Source of the DNA: Xanthobacter autotrophicus
GTDB lineage: Bacteria > Pseudomonadota > Alphaproteobacteria > Rhizobiales > Xanthobacteraceae
Assembly: GCF_029991245.1 (NCBI RefSeq)
Contig: NZ_JAIVFO010000001.1
Location: 1-64,000 of the forward strand
Length of the DNA stretch: 64,000 nt
Reading direction: 5' to 3'
Both the position numbers and the translations under genes were made by a program. Of this stretch, positions 8,400 to 18,964 are shown one piece after another (the first letter of the stretch is position 1; every line of letters begins with the position of its first letter). The notes beneath the pieces are model-generated. The model worked only from the letters and a program-made list of their open reading frames with translations, made no database searches and was not told the DNA's origin.

Positions 8400-8484
8400 G
8401 GTTATAGACGTCTCCATCGGGACGGCCTGTGCTCTCGCTGTACACGTTTGGCTGTGTTTCTTTTGGCGACGTCTCCTTATAACC
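8400..8484. promoter_or_regulatory. Paired repeats upstream of pckA, candidate operator or structured leader
   Basis: The nine bases GACGTCTCC occur twice in the same orientation, at 8407-8415 and 8468-8476. They are framed by inverted heptamers GGTTATA (8400-8406) and TATAACC (8478-8484). The block lies about 100-180 bases before the pckA start and contains the AT-rich stretch around 8382-8406. The symmetry suggests a protein-binding region or an RNA hairpin controlling pckA. No known motif is assigned. Confidence 0.45.
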
Positions 8485-8579
8485 TGAGGAGGCGCGGCAT
8501 CACCAGAGACGCAGGATGGCGTCCGTTACCGTGCGCAGGGCCGGCTTCAAGCCGGCGGGAACATCAGGAGGACGAGTCC

Positions 8580-10193
8580 TTGCTCGAAACCGGTCACCGG
8601 AACAGCGCCTGCGGCGCCGCCAGCTTCGGTTTGAAACACCTCACCGCGGTTCATTGGAACCTGCTGGAGCCCGCGCTCTACGAGCACGCCCTGGCGAACC
8701 GGGAAGCCCGCCTCTCCTCCGGCGGCGCCCTGGTGGCCGAGACCGGCGCCCATACCGGCCGCAGCCCCAAGGACAAGTTCGTGGTCCGCGACGCCGACAC
8801 CGAGACCCAGGTGTGGTGGGACAACAACGGCGCCCTCTCGCCCGAGCAGTTCGAGACCCTGTACCAGGACTTCCTCACGGCGGCCGAGGACAGGACCCTC
8901 TATGCCCAGGACCTCTACGGCGGCGCCGACCCCTCCTGCCGCATCAAGGTGCGCGTCTATACCGAGTTCGCCTGGCACTCGTTGTTCATCCGCACCATGC
9001 TGCGCCGGCCGGACCAGGCCGAGCTGGACAGCTTCGTGCCGGAACTCACCATCATCGACCTGCCGTCCTTCAAGGCCGATCCGGACCGCCACGGGGTGCG
9101 CTCGGAGACGGTGATCGCGGTGAACTTCACCCGCGGCATCGTGCTGATCGGCAACTCCTCCTATGCGGGCGAGATGAAGAAGTCGGTGTTCACCGCGCTG
9201 AACTACATCCTGCCGAAACAGGGCATCATGCCCATGCACTGCTCGGCGAACGTGGGCGCGGAGGGCGATGTCTGCCTGTTCTTCGGCCTGTCCGGCACCG
9301 GCAAGACCACCCTCTCCGCCGACCCCAACCGCACCCTGCTCGGCGATGACGAGCACGGCTGGAGCCAGGGCGGCGTCTTCAATTTCGAGGGCGGCTGCTA
9401 TGCCAAGACCATCCGCCTGTCGGCCGAGGCCGAGCCGGAGATCTTCGCCGCCTCCAACCGCTTCGGCACGGTGCTGGAGAACGTGGTGCTGGACAAGGTC
9501 ACCCACGTTCCCGACTTCGACGACGGCAGCCTGACCGAGAACACCCGCTCCTGCTATCCCCTGTCGTTCATCCCCAATGCCAGCGCCACCAGCGTCGCCG
9601 GCATGCCGAAGAACGTGGTGATGCTCACCTGCGACGCCTTCGGCGTGCTGCCGCCCATCGTCCGGCTGACCCCGGCCCAGGCCATGTATCACTTCCTGTC
9701 CGGCTACACCGCCAAGGTGGCCGGCACCGAGAAGGGGGTGAAGGACCCCGAGGCCACCTTCTCCACCTGCTTCGGCGCCCCCTTCATGCCGCGCCACCCC
9801 TCGGTCTACGGCAATTTGCTGCGCGACCTCATCGCCGAGCATCAGGTGGACTGCTGGCTGGTGAACACCGGCTGGACCGGAGGCAAGTTCGGCACCGGGC
9901 GGCGCATGCCCATCAAGGTCACGCGCACCCTGCTCACGGCGGTGCTGGACGGCTCGCTGAAGGACGCATCCTTCCGCACCGATCCCTATTTCGGGTTCGA
10001 GGTGCCCACTTCCGTCCCGGGCATCGAGCCGCACGTGCTCTATCCGTCCAAGACCTGGGCCGACCAAGCCGAGTTCGACGCCACCGCGCGCCGGCTGGTG
10101 GAGATGTTCCGGGAGAATTTTACCCGCTTCGAGAACCACGTGGACGCCGCCGTGCGCGATGCCCAGCCCCAGGTGCGCATCGCCGCCGAATAG
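8580..10193 (+). CDS. pckA: Phosphoenolpyruvate carboxykinase (ATP)
   Basis: Converts oxaloacetate and ATP to phosphoenolpyruvate, the first step of gluconeogenesis from C4 acids. The 537-residue sequence contains [10 protein letters not shown] near the N-terminus, the kinase P-loop [20 protein letters not shown] and [10 protein letters not shown], all hallmarks of the ATP-dependent enzyme. The start is assigned to TTG 8580, preceded by CAGGAGGA (8565-8572) seven bases upstream. This gives the usual length and N-terminus, whereas the longer frame from 8388 adds 64 unconserved residues. Its position across from chvI is conserved in rhizobia. Confidence 0.96.
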   Translation: MLETGHRNSACGAASFGLKHLTAVHWNLLEPALYEHALANREARLSSGGALVAETGAHTGRSPKDKFVVRDADTETQVWWDNNGALSPEQFETLYQDFLTAAEDRTLYAQDLYGGADPSCRIKVRVYTEFAWHSLFIRTMLRRPDQAELDSFVPELTIIDLPSFKADPDRHGVRSETVIAVNFTRGIVLIGNSSYAGEMKKSVFTALNYILPKQGIMPMHCSANVGAEGDVCLFFGLSGTGKTTLSADPNRTLLGDDEHGWSQGGVFNFEGGCYAKTIRLSAEAEPEIFAASNRFGTVLENVVLDKVTHVPDFDDGSLTENTRSCYPLSFIPNASATSVAGMPKNVVMLTCDAFGVLPPIVRLTPAQAMYHFLSGYTAKVAGTEKGVKDPEATFSTCFGAPFMPRHPSVYGNLLRDLIAEHQVDCWLVNTGWTGGKFGTGRRMPIKVTRTLLTAVLDGSLKDASFRTDPYFGFEVPTSVPGIEPHVLYPSKTWADQAEFDATARRLVEMFRENFTRFENHVDAAVRDAQPQVRIAAE

Positions 10194-10199
10194 GCCTGG

Positions 10200-10225
10200 A
10201 AGCCGGGGCGCCGTCGCCCCGGCTT
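10200..10225 (+). terminator. Hairpin after pckA
   Basis: Perfect 11-bp inverted repeat AAGCCGGGGCG / CGCCCCGGCTT with a four-base loop, six bases after the pckA stop. A TTTT run follows about ten bases later. It lies between convergent pckA and mucR and can serve either gene. Confidence 0.65.
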
Positions 10226-10336
10226 CGCCCGGGTTTTCTCAAAAGCAAAGGCCCGGCACCTGGGCGCCGGACCTCGTGGTTCCAGGGCGTGCTTGTGGGC
10301 GTGCCTGTGGATGCAATCGCGGGATGCAATCGCGCG

Positions 10337-10753
10337 TCAGGCCTCGCGGCGGCGCTGCTGGCCCAGGCCCATCTGCCTTGCAAGTTCGGAGCGGGCGGCC
10401 GCATAGTTCGGCGCCACCATGGGATAGTCGGCGGGCAGGCCCCACTTCTCGCGGTACTGCTCGGGCGTCATGTCGTAGCGCGTGCGCAGGTGGCGCTTCA
10501 GGGACTTGAACTTCTTGCCGTCCTCCAGGCAGATGATGAAGTCCGGATGGACCGACTTCTTCACCGCCACGGCGGGCTTAGCCGGCTCGGAGACGGGCTC
10601 CTCCTCGCCGCTGGAGAGGCGCTGAAGGACGCCATAGACCTCGCTGATGAGGGAGGGCAGATCCGCGAGGGCCACCGTGTTGTTGCTGACATAGGCCGAA
10701 ACGATATCCGTCGCGAGCTCGATATAGGCGGTCGTATCCGTGGTTTCGCTCAT
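10337..10753 (-). CDS. mucR: MucR/Ros-family transcriptional regulator
   Basis: A 138-residue global regulator of the zinc-finger Ros/MucR family. The C-terminal domain has SVHPDFIICLEDGKKFKSLK, then RHLRTRYDMTPEQYREKW and PADYPMVAPNYAAARSELA. As in many MucR homologues, only one cysteine of the Ros-type finger is present, with Asp in place of the second. The start is ATG 10753, since the 28 codons upstream are not family-like. MucR proteins bind AT-rich promoters and repress exopolysaccharide, motility and virulence genes and their own promoter (family knowledge). The upstream region to 11243 has AT-rich tracts suitable for such binding. Confidence 0.92.
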   Translation of the reverse strand: MSETTDTTAYIELATDIVSAYVSNNTVALADLPSLISEVYGVLQRLSSGEEEPVSEPAKPAVAVKKSVHPDFIICLEDGKKFKSLKRHLRTRYDMTPEQYREKWGLPADYPMVAPNYAAARSELARQMGLGQQRRREA

Positions 10754-11243
10754 GGGACCTTCTTCGCGGTTGGCTTTTTTGGCATCCGTATGGCTGAAAT
10801 TCAAAATGCGCGCGCGCAGGTGGCGCCTTTGGGCCAACTGCGCGAACCGCAGGACCTTGCGCGCAAAGGTGATCCCGAACGGCGCCGTCTTCGGACGAAG
10901 GTGGAACCTCGATCGGCGGCCATTGAAATCTCCACCGACCCTGCCCCACCTGCGGCGAACCTTGCGTCCCCTCTCCGTTCAGCCGCCCCACAGCAATCCG
11001 ACGAAGAAGGTGCTCTATATTTGTTAATTTCGCGACTTCACCTTTGCAACCAGTATTTCGCGAAAACGTTTGCTATTCTTGCATACATAAGCCGCAACTC
11101 AATTGCCGGCCGCGTCATCGGCCACGCGGCACTTTCGACCTCCACGGATCCCCGCCTCCAAAAAGGCCCCGCCACGCGCGCCGCCGCCTTGCCGTCGCCA
11201 CCCTGAATGCCTACCTCTCCATAAACTGAACCAGGGGTCTTCC
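10754..11243. other. Divergent control region of mucR and msrB
   Basis: Nearly 490 bases without a supported gene. The part around 11020-11100 is clearly AT-richer than its surroundings (runs such as TATTTGTTAATTTCG and TTGCATACATAAG). It could hold the msrB promoter and MucR-type binding sites. No specific consensus is assigned. Confidence 0.4.
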
Positions 11244-11699
11244 ATGCCCAATCCTGCCCCGTCTCCCGCCGCCCATGGTGACGACGATGCCAAGGTGGTC
11301 AAAAGCGAGAGCGAATGGCGCTCCTGCCTGACGCCCGAGCAGTTTCGAATCACCCGCCAGCATGGCACCGAGCGCGCCTTCACCGGCCCCTATTGGGATG
11401 AGAAGCGCGCGGGCCTTTATTCCTGCGTCGCCTGCGGGACCGCCCTGTTCCGCTCCGAGGCCAAGTATGATTCGGGCACCGGCTGGCCCAGCTTCTTCTC
11501 CCCGGTCTCCGCTGAAGCGGTGGTGACGCACGAAGATACCTCCCACGGCATGCGCCGCATCGAGGTGCGCTGCGCCAGTTGCGAGAGCCACCTGGGCCAC
11601 GTCTTCCCGGACGGCCCGGCCCCCACGGGCCTGCGCTTCTGCCTGAACGGCACGGCACTTTCGCTCGCGCCCGACGACGGGGACACCCGTGGCGTCTGA
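11244..11699 (+). CDS. msrB: Peptide-methionine (R)-S-oxide reductase
   Basis: A 151-residue MsrB that repairs the R-form of oxidised methionine. Two zinc-binding CxxC pairs are visible (SCVACG and RCASCE), the substrate-pocket motif [10 protein letters not shown], and the catalytic cysteine in GLRFCLNG near the C-terminus. The start is ATG 11244; an upstream extension from 11103 is Pro/Arg-rich and not family-like. The next gene begins inside its last codons, so it is co-translated with the oligopeptidase. Confidence 0.95.
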   Translation: MPNPAPSPAAHGDDDAKVVKSESEWRSCLTPEQFRITRQHGTERAFTGPYWDEKRAGLYSCVACGTALFRSEAKYDSGTGWPSFFSPVSAEAVVTHEDTSHGMRRIEVRCASCESHLGHVFPDGPAPTGLRFCLNGTALSLAPDDGDTRGV

Positions 11700-13785
11700 G
11701 CCGCCCCGCGCACCACGCCGGCCGAGCGAGCGCATCGTCCACGGCGTGCCCCTGACCGACGACTATGCCTGGCTGCGCGCCGACAACTGGCGCGCGGTCA
11801 TGCGTGATCCGTCGGTGCTGGACACCGACATCCGCGCCTATCTGGAGGCGGAAAACACCTTCGCCGAGGCCTATTTCGCCCCGATGGGCGAGGCCAGGGC
11901 CGCTTTGGTCGCCGAGATGCGCGGACGCATCAAGGAAGACGATTCTTCCGTTCCCGCCCCGGACGGGTCCTTCGCCTATTTCTCCCGGCACCGGGAAGGC
12001 GGCCAGCATCCGCTGTATTGCCGCAAGCCTCTTCCCGATGGTCCCGAAGCCATCCTGCTCGACGGCGACAAGGAGGCGGAAGGCAAGGCCTATTTCCATT
12101 TCGGCCACTGGCGCCATACCAGGGACCATACCCTTCTCGCCTTTGCGGCCGACACGTCCGGCTCCGAACTCTACGCCATCCGCATCCGCGACCTGTCGGG
12201 CGGCGCCGACCGGCCCGACGTGATCGAGGAAACCACCGGCGACCTGCTGTGGAGCGCCGATGGAACGGTGCTCTATTACATCCGCCGCGATGCCGAGCAC
12301 CGGCCGTCCAAGGTGTTCCGCCACGTCCTGGGCACCGATCCCGCCGCCGATGCCCTCATCTATGAGGAGCCGGACAAGGGCTTCTTCGTCTCGCTGGGCG
12401 AAACCCAGTCCCACCGCTACGGCCTCATCGCCTGCGGCGACCACGACACCTCGGAGGTCCACCTTCTGGACCTTACCCAAGCCGCGCCCCTGCCCCGCTG
12501 CATCGCCCCGCGCGAGGCCGGCGTGCGCTACGAGGTGGAGCACCACCCAGACCTCGCCGGCATCGACAGCCTGATCCTCCTCACCAATGCGGACGGGGCG
12601 GAGGACTTCAAGATCGTCACCGCCCCTACCGCCACGCCGGACCGCGCCAGCTGGCGTGATCTGGTGCCCCACCAGGCCGGGCGGATGATCCTGAGCCACA
12701 CCGTCTTCGCCGGCCACATGGCCCGGCTGGAGCGGGAAGCGGGGCTGCCGCGCATCATCGTCCGGGACCTCGCGTCGGGAGACGAGCACGCCATCGCCTT
12801 CGACGAGGAGGCCTATGCGCTGGGACTTCACCCCGGCTTCAGCTTCGACACCCGCGCGGTGCGCTTCACCTACGCCTCCATGACCACCCCGTCGGAGGTG
12901 TGGGACTACGACATGGCGACCCGCCGCCGGGAGATGCTGAAGCGCCAGGAGGTCCCCTCGGGCCACGACCCGGCGGACTATGTGACGCGGCGCCTCTATG
13001 CCCCGGCACAGGACGGGGAGAGCGTGCCGGTGTCCCTGCTCTATCGCAAGGGAACGCCGCTGGACGGCTCCGCCCCGCTCCTGCTTTACGGCTATGGGGC
13101 CTACGGCATCACCATTCCGGCCGGCTTCTCCACCAGCCGCCTGTCGCTGGTGGATCGCGGCTTCATCTATGCCATCGCCCATGTGCGCGGCGGCACGGAC
13201 AAGGGCTGGCACTGGTACGCCGACGGCAAGCTCGCGGGGAAGACCAACACCTTCACCGACTTCATCGCCTGCGCCGAGCATCTGGTGGCCGAGGGCTTCA
13301 CCACGGCCGACCGCATCGTCGCCCAGGGCGGCTCGGCGGGCGGCATGCTGATGGGGGCGGTGGCGAACCTGCGGCCGGACCTGTTCGCCGGCATCGTGGC
13401 CGAGGTCCCGTTCGTGGACGTGCTGACCACCATGCTGGACGACACCCTGCCCCTCACCCCACCCGAATGGCCCGAATGGGGCAATCCCATCACCGACGAG
13501 GCGGCGTTCCGGCGCATCCTGGCCTATTCGCCCGTGGATAACGTAGGCCCGCAGGCCTATCCCTCCATCTTCGCCCTCGCCGGCCTCACCGATCCCCGCG
13601 TCACCTATTGGGAGCCGGCGAAATGGGTGGCGCGGCTGCGCGCGGCGGACACCGGCGGGCGGCCCATCCTGCTGCGCACCAACATGGATGCGGGGCACGG
13701 CGGCGCCGCAGGGCGATTCGACAAGCTGGACGAGGTTGCGCTCGTCTATCTGTTCGCATTGAAGACGGTGGGCCGCACAGCCTGA
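11689..13785 (+). CDS. ptrB: Prolyl oligopeptidase family (S9A) serine peptidase, oligopeptidase B-like
   Basis: A 698-residue cytoplasmic oligopeptidase cleaving short peptides, with an N-terminal seven-bladed propeller and a C-terminal alpha/beta hydrolase domain. The catalytic serine is in QGGSAGGML, the aspartate in [14 protein letters not shown], and the histidine in [17 protein letters not shown] is typical of oligopeptidase B. The start is GTG 11689, overlapping the msrB stop by 11 bases in another frame, so the pair is co-translated. Specificity for basic residues is inferred from the family, not shown. Confidence 0.92.
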   Translation: MASEPPRAPRRPSERIVHGVPLTDDYAWLRADNWRAVMRDPSVLDTDIRAYLEAENTFAEAYFAPMGEARAALVAEMRGRIKEDDSSVPAPDGSFAYFSRHREGGQHPLYCRKPLPDGPEAILLDGDKEAEGKAYFHFGHWRHTRDHTLLAFAADTSGSELYAIRIRDLSGGADRPDVIEETTGDLLWSADGTVLYYIRRDAEHRPSKVFRHVLGTDPAADALIYEEPDKGFFVSLGETQSHRYGLIACGDHDTSEVHLLDLTQAAPLPRCIAPREAGVRYEVEHHPDLAGIDSLILLTNADGAEDFKIVTAPTATPDRASWRDLVPHQAGRMILSHTVFAGHMARLEREAGLPRIIVRDLASGDEHAIAFDEEAYALGLHPGFSFDTRAVRFTYASMTTPSEVWDYDMATRRREMLKRQEVPSGHDPADYVTRRLYAPAQDGESVPVSLLYRKGTPLDGSAPLLLYGYGAYGITIPAGFSTSRLSLVDRGFIYAIAHVRGGTDKGWHWYADGKLAGKTNTFTDFIACAEHLVAEGFTTADRIVAQGGSAGGMLMGAVANLRPDLFAGIVAEVPFVDVLTTMLDDTLPLTPPEWPEWGNPITDEAAFRRILAYSPVDNVGPQAYPSIFALAGLTDPRVTYWEPAKWVARLRAADTGGRPILLRTNMDAGHGGAAGRFDKLDEVALVYLFALKTVGRTA

Positions 13786-14020
13786 GGACGGCGGGGCATG
13801 GCGCGCGCCCGGATCACACGGTGATCCGGGCGGTAAACCGGCCTCTTTCCTTCATGTTGGCAGCAGGTCCGTCGTCCCGGCCAGGGGCATGGTGATCGCG
13901 TCGGAGCCCGGAAGCCTGCCCCGGCGGCATTTGCGCCGGGCGCAGCTTCCGGTTATCCAGAGCGCGCTCGATTGGGGGAATGCGAGAGAGGGGCGGCTCC
14001 GCGCATTGAGGCACGCTTTG

Positions 14021-15229
14021 ATGGGCCGTCTGGATCGTTACATTTTCTCGACCGCCGCGGTGGCGTTCCTGGGCGTCGTGGTGGTGCTCGCCGGGATGAT
14101 CTGGGCGACGCAGGCCCTGCGCCAGCTGGACCTCGTCACCAGCCAGGGCCAGACCATCATCGCCTTCGTCGCCATCACCAGCCTCACCATGCCCACGCTG
14201 GTGCTGGTGATCGCCCCGGCGGCGCTGTTCATCGCCACCGCCTACACCCTGCTCAAGCTCAACGGCGACAGCGAGATCGTGGTGATGGCTTCCGCCGGGA
14301 TGGGTCCGTGGCGGCTGCTGCGGCCGCTCATCGTCCTCTCCCTCATCGTCTCGGCGTTCTGCGCCCTCCTCGCCATCAAGGTTGTGCCGGCGAGCCTTGC
14401 CACCTTCCGCCAGCAGGTCACCAAGGTGCGCGCGGACGTGGTGTCCTTCGTCGCCCAGCCGGGACGGTTCGTGAACCTGTCCCAGGGCCTCGTCTTCCAT
14501 GTGCGCGAGCGCGCGCCCAATGGGGTGATGCGCGGCATCTTCATCAATGACGCGCGGGATGACGCGGTTTCCACCTACCTCGCCGACCGCGGCCAGATCA
14601 TCGAGAGCGACTCCGGCATCTTCCTGGTGCTGGAGAATGGCTCCATCCAGCGGCGCGGCGGCGTGAACAAGGAGGCGGGCACGGAACAGGGCCAGGAGAA
14701 GGGCCAAGAGAAGGGCAAGTCGTCCAACTCCTCGGTGGTGGAATTCCAGCGCTATGCCTTCGACCTGTCGTCCCTTGCCCCCAATTCCCAGGGCCAGGAC
14801 GTGAAGCCCATGGAGCGGCCCATCTCCTTTGTGCTGAACCCGCCGGAGGACGACTTCTACCTGCGCTTCTTCCCCGGACGCTACCGGGAGGAAGTGCACA
14901 AGCGCCTGTCCGCCGGCCTCTATCCCATGGCCTTCTTCGCCATCGCCGCCGCGGCGCTGGCCCGCCCGCGCACCACCCGCCAGAGCCAGGTCGCGGCGCT
15001 CGCCGCCATCATCCCGGCCATGGGCGCGGTGCAGATCGGCAATTTCGCCATCGCCGGCCAGTTGAAGACCCAGGCCGGGGCGGTGCCGCTCATCTATCTT
15101 CTGCCCATCCTTACCGTGGTCCTCTGCGCCATGGTGATCCAGGGCTGGATCCGCCTCTCCCCGCCGGCGGCTCTGGTCGCCCTGGGGGACTGGCTGAAGC
15201 AGCGCTTCACGCGGCGCGCGGCGGCCTGA
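14021..15229 (+). CDS. lptF: LPS export ABC transporter permease LptF
   Basis: A 402-residue inner-membrane permease of the LptB2FG machine that extracts LPS from the inner membrane. Membrane helices occur at the N-terminus (after MGRLDRYIFSTAA), with three before residue ~130. A periplasmic jellyroll domain follows, then a C-terminal helix block from KRLSAGLYPMAFF. The periplasmic part carries a small Gln/Glu/Lys/Gly insert (EQGQEKGQEKGK). ATG 14021 is chosen since upstream codons are unconserved. lptG follows after 5 bases and lptD overlaps lptG. Confidence 0.93.
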   Translation: MGRLDRYIFSTAAVAFLGVVVVLAGMIWATQALRQLDLVTSQGQTIIAFVAITSLTMPTLVLVIAPAALFIATAYTLLKLNGDSEIVVMASAGMGPWRLLRPLIVLSLIVSAFCALLAIKVVPASLATFRQQVTKVRADVVSFVAQPGRFVNLSQGLVFHVRERAPNGVMRGIFINDARDDAVSTYLADRGQIIESDSGIFLVLENGSIQRRGGVNKEAGTEQGQEKGQEKGKSSNSSVVEFQRYAFDLSSLAPNSQGQDVKPMERPISFVLNPPEDDFYLRFFPGRYREEVHKRLSAGLYPMAFFAIAAAALARPRTTRQSQVAALAAIIPAMGAVQIGNFAIAGQLKTQAGAVPLIYLLPILTVVLCAMVIQGWIRLSPPAALVALGDWLKQRFTRRAAA

Positions 15230-15234
15230 GCCCC

Positions 15235-16329
15235 ATGATCGGACGCATTCTCGGCCTTTATTTCGCGCGGCGCTTCGCGAGCGCGGTGGTGCTCATCTTC
15301 CTGTCCTGCGTCACGCTCATCGTGCTCGTGGACTTCCTGGAGATGGCGCGCCGCACCGCCGATCGCGAACAGGTGACGGTGGGCCTGCTGGCCCTCGTCA
15401 CCCTCTACCGCACCCCCTCCTTCACCGAGCAGCTCATGCCGTTCGCGGTGCTGTTCGGCTCCATCTCCACCTTCGTCCTGCTGTCGCGGCGGCTGGAACT
15501 GGTGGTGGCGCGGGCGGTGGGGCTCTCGGTCTGGCAGTTCATCACGCCGCCGGTGCTGGTGGCGTTCCTCCTCGGCGTGTTCGCCACCACGGTGTTCAAC
15601 CCCGTCTCCGCCGACTTCAAGGAGCGCGCGAACCAGATCGAGGGCGAGATCTTCGGCTCCTCCTCGTCAGGGCTCCTGCCCCAGGGCAAGAAGGAGTTCT
15701 GGGTGCGCCAGCAGAGCGTGGACGGCCAGTCCATCATCCAGGCCCAGGCCACCCGCCAGGGCGGCCGGACGCTGTCCGGGGTGGTGGTGTTCGAGTTCGA
15801 CAAGGCCGACCGTCTCGTGGAGCGTGTGGAAGCCCGTTCTGCAACCTTGGGAGATGGTGCATGGATTCTTACCGACGCCAGCGTGCTGGTTCCGGGCCTC
15901 GATCATCAGCACTATGATACCTATCTGATTGCCACGAATCTCGACCCCAAGCAGATTCAGGAGTCGCTGATCGCCCCGGAAACCGTGTCGTTTTGGCAAC
16001 TTCCCGCCGCCATCCGCAGTGCAGAACAATCCGGCTTCGGCGCCGAAAGGTACCGTCTTCAGCTCCAGAGCCTTCTGGCACGGCCGTTTCTCCTGGTGGC
16101 AATGGTACTCATTGCCGCGGTGGTGGGGCTACGTGTGTTCCGCTTCGGCGGGGTGGGGCAGACGATTCTCGGTGGCGTGCTGGCGGGCTTTCTGCTTTAT
16201 GTTGGAACCAAGCTCGCTGAGGATCTCGGCGAGGCGGGTTTCGTTCATCCCGTTGCTGCAGCATGGTTTCCTGCGGTGACCGGGATTCTTCTGGGGGTAC
16301 TCATTCTGTTGCATCGGGAGGACGGATGA
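15235..16329 (+). CDS. lptG: LPS export ABC transporter permease LptG
   Basis: A 364-residue partner of LptF with the same topology: an N-terminal helix block beginning MIGRILGLYFARRFASA, a periplasmic beta-jellyroll domain in the middle, and a C-terminal helix block with VGLRVFRFGG. Together with LptF and the LptB ATPase (not in this window) it moves LPS onto the periplasmic bridge. Its stop overlaps the lptD start (ATGA), so the three lpt genes are co-translated. Confidence 0.93.
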   Translation: MIGRILGLYFARRFASAVVLIFLSCVTLIVLVDFLEMARRTADREQVTVGLLALVTLYRTPSFTEQLMPFAVLFGSISTFVLLSRRLELVVARAVGLSVWQFITPPVLVAFLLGVFATTVFNPVSADFKERANQIEGEIFGSSSSGLLPQGKKEFWVRQQSVDGQSIIQAQATRQGGRTLSGVVVFEFDKADRLVERVEARSATLGDGAWILTDASVLVPGLDHQHYDTYLIATNLDPKQIQESLIAPETVSFWQLPAAIRSAEQSGFGAERYRLQLQSLLARPFLLVAMVLIAAVVGLRVFRFGGVGQTILGGVLAGFLLYVGTKLAEDLGEAGFVHPVAAAWFPAVTGILLGVLILLHREDG

Positions 16330-18854
16330 CGGTCGGGCTTCCCCCCGCCGTAGGCAACATCTCCGGGGGCCGGCGCCGCAGCGCGCGCCGGACGGGGGTG
16401 CTTGCGTCCGCGGCTGGCCTCTTTCTGATGGCAGCAAGCCTCGTCGCCGCCGCTCCCGCGGTTGCGCAGACGCAGAGCGACCAGCAGCCCAACATCACCC
16501 CCAGCGCGCTCGGCTCCGGCTTCGCCGGCGCGGGCAAGCTCGACCCGAACCAGAAGATGCTGGTGACGGCCGACCAGCTCGAATACGACTACCAGAGGGA
16601 AACGGTCTCCGCCGTCGGCACGGTCCAGATCTATTACGACGGCTCGACCCTGGAGGCGAACCGGGTGGTGCTCGACCGCAAGTCGAACACCCTGTTCGCC
16701 CAGGGCAATGTCCGGCTGAAGGACAAGGACGGCAAGATCGTCACCGCGGACAACCTGGAGCTGACGCAGGACTTCAAGCAGGGCTTCATCGATTCCCTGC
16801 GCCTCGACACCCCGGACAGGACCCACTTCGCCGCCACCCGCGCCGACCGCACGGACGGCAACGTGACCGTGTTCCAGAACGGCGTCTACACCGCCTGCGA
16901 ACCGTGCAAGGACGACCCGAGCAAGCCTCCGCTGTGGCAGATCAAGGCCAAGAAGATCGTCCACAACGAAGACGAGAAGATGATCTACTATCAGGATGCC
17001 TGGGTAGAGTTCTTCGGCATGCCTGTGGCCTATTTCCCGTACCTGTCCTCGCCGGATCCGACGGTGAAGCGCAAGACCGGCTTCCTCATTCCGGAATTCT
17101 TCTCGTCGAGCCAGATCGGCTATGGCGTCGGCACGCCGTTCTTCTGGAACATCGCCCCCGATCGCGACCTGACCCTGACGCCCGCCGTCACCACCGAGCA
17201 GGGTGTGCTGATGCAGGCCGAGTGGCGGCAGCGCCTGATCAACGGCGCCTATACCATCCGCGCCGCCGGCATCATGCAGCAGGACAAGGACGCCTTCACC
17301 ACCACGTCCTACGGGCTGACCGAATATCTGCCCGGCTATCGCGACAACCGCGGCGCCCTGCAGAGCACCGGCGCGTTCGCGCTCAACAAGTTCTGGACCT
17401 TCGGCTGGGATGGAACCCTGGTCTCCGACCGCACCTTCCTCCAGGACTACAATCTGATCGGCGACGGGGTCTCCACAAAGACCTCCACCGTCTATCTCAC
17501 CGGCCAGGGCGACCGCTCCTTTTTCGACGTGCGCGGGCTTTATTTCCTCGGCCTGTCGGTGACCGACAACCAGGACCTGCAGCCCATCGTCGGTACGCTC
17601 AATTACAACAAGGTGTTCGACAAGGCCCTGTGGGGCGGTGAATCCGGCATCAAGGCGAACCTCACCAGCCTGACCCGCCAGGAGGCCGACTTCATCGGCA
17701 CCTCGGCGCTCACCTCCTCCACCGGCGCCGTGGGCATCCCGACCGGCTCCTGCGCGCTCATGAACCCCAATCCCGAGCAGTGCCTGCTGCGCGGTGCGCC
17801 GGGCGACTACACGCGCCTGTCCGCGGAGCTTTACTGGAAGAAGGCCATCACCGATTCCGCGGGCCAGATCTGGACACCCTTCGTGACCGCGCGGGTGGAC
17901 GTCGCCTCCGTGAACACCGGCTACCTGCCCTACAGCTACATGTACGGCGCCACCTTGCCCGGCCAGAACACGCTCCAGTCCGGCGCCGACGACCTGATCC
18001 GGGGCATGCCGGCGGTGGGCCTCGACTACAAGTATCCCTTCATCTCCGCCGAGAGCTGGGGCACCCAGATCATCGAGCCGCGGGCCCAGGTCATCATCCG
18101 GCCGAACGAGACGGACATCGGCAACTTCCCGAACGAGGATGCCCAGAGCCTGGTGTTCGACGACACCAACCTGTTCGAGGTGAACAAATATTCGGGCTAC
18201 GACCGGGTCGAGGGCGGCAGCCGCGTCAATCTCGGCGTGACCTATACCGCCGCCATCCACGGGGCGGGCCTTGTCACAGCGGTGATTGGCCAGTCCTACA
18301 ACCTGTTCGGCCGGAACTCGTTTGCCTATGGCGACATGGCCAATACGGGCCTCGAGTCCGGCCTCGAGACCACAGCGTCCGACTACATCGCCAAGTTCGG
18401 CTATTCGCCCACCAAGCATCTCGAGTTCGTGACCCGCTTCCGGTTCGACAACGACAACCTCTCCATGCAGCGCTTCGAGTTGCAGGGGCGGGCGGAGATC
18501 GACCGGTTCAACGTGGCCGTCACCTACGGCCGCTATGAAGCGCAGCCGCTCCTGGGCTATTATGACCAGCGCGAGGGCATCTACACCAACGCCTCGTACA
18601 AGCTGAACGACAATTGGGCCGTCCGTGGCGCGGTGCGCTACGACTTCGCCGCCGGCGAGTTCGACTACACGCTGGTGGGCCTCAGCTATATCGACGACTG
18701 CTTCACCCTCGCCCTCAACTACGTCACCGACTACACCCTGAACGGCCCCAATGCGGCGCCGGTCAACAGGGTGATGTTCCGCATCGGGCTGAGGACACTT
18801 GGCGAGGGCGGGTTCTCCACCTCCTTCGGCTCCAGCAGCGAAACCAGCCAGTGA
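16326..18854 (+). CDS. lptD: LPS-assembly outer-membrane protein LptD
   Basis: An 842-residue outer-membrane beta-barrel that inserts LPS into the outer leaflet. A long signal peptide ends near PAVAQTQ. An OstA/LptA-like jellyroll domain follows (VTADQLEYDYQRETVSAVG), then the barrel, with aromatic-rich strands up to the end. Cysteines occur in the N-domain (TACEPCKDD) and near the C-terminus (YIDDCFTLALN), matching the pairs that form inter-domain disulfides in LptD. ATG 16326 overlaps the lptG stop by four bases. Confidence 0.93.
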   Translation: MTVGLPPAVGNISGGRRRSARRTGVLASAAGLFLMAASLVAAAPAVAQTQSDQQPNITPSALGSGFAGAGKLDPNQKMLVTADQLEYDYQRETVSAVGTVQIYYDGSTLEANRVVLDRKSNTLFAQGNVRLKDKDGKIVTADNLELTQDFKQGFIDSLRLDTPDRTHFAATRADRTDGNVTVFQNGVYTACEPCKDDPSKPPLWQIKAKKIVHNEDEKMIYYQDAWVEFFGMPVAYFPYLSSPDPTVKRKTGFLIPEFFSSSQIGYGVGTPFFWNIAPDRDLTLTPAVTTEQGVLMQAEWRQRLINGAYTIRAAGIMQQDKDAFTTTSYGLTEYLPGYRDNRGALQSTGAFALNKFWTFGWDGTLVSDRTFLQDYNLIGDGVSTKTSTVYLTGQGDRSFFDVRGLYFLGLSVTDNQDLQPIVGTLNYNKVFDKALWGGESGIKANLTSLTRQEADFIGTSALTSSTGAVGIPTGSCALMNPNPEQCLLRGAPGDYTRLSAELYWKKAITDSAGQIWTPFVTARVDVASVNTGYLPYSYMYGATLPGQNTLQSGADDLIRGMPAVGLDYKYPFISAESWGTQIIEPRAQVIIRPNETDIGNFPNEDAQSLVFDDTNLFEVNKYSGYDRVEGGSRVNLGVTYTAAIHGAGLVTAVIGQSYNLFGRNSFAYGDMANTGLESGLETTASDYIAKFGYSPTKHLEFVTRFRFDNDNLSMQRFELQGRAEIDRFNVAVTYGRYEAQPLLGYYDQREGIYTNASYKLNDNWAVRGAVRYDFAAGEFDYTLVGLSYIDDCFTLALNYVTDYTLNGPNAAPVNRVMFRIGLRTLGEGGFSTSFGSSSETSQ

Positions 18855-18964
18855 GGCCCCGCGCCGGCTGAGCCGGCCGCAGCTTCGGCTGCGGTCTGCA
18901 AAGCGGGCCGCAATGCCGCCACAGGAAGGGGACACAAGTCGCCGTCTGACCTTCGGACAGGATC

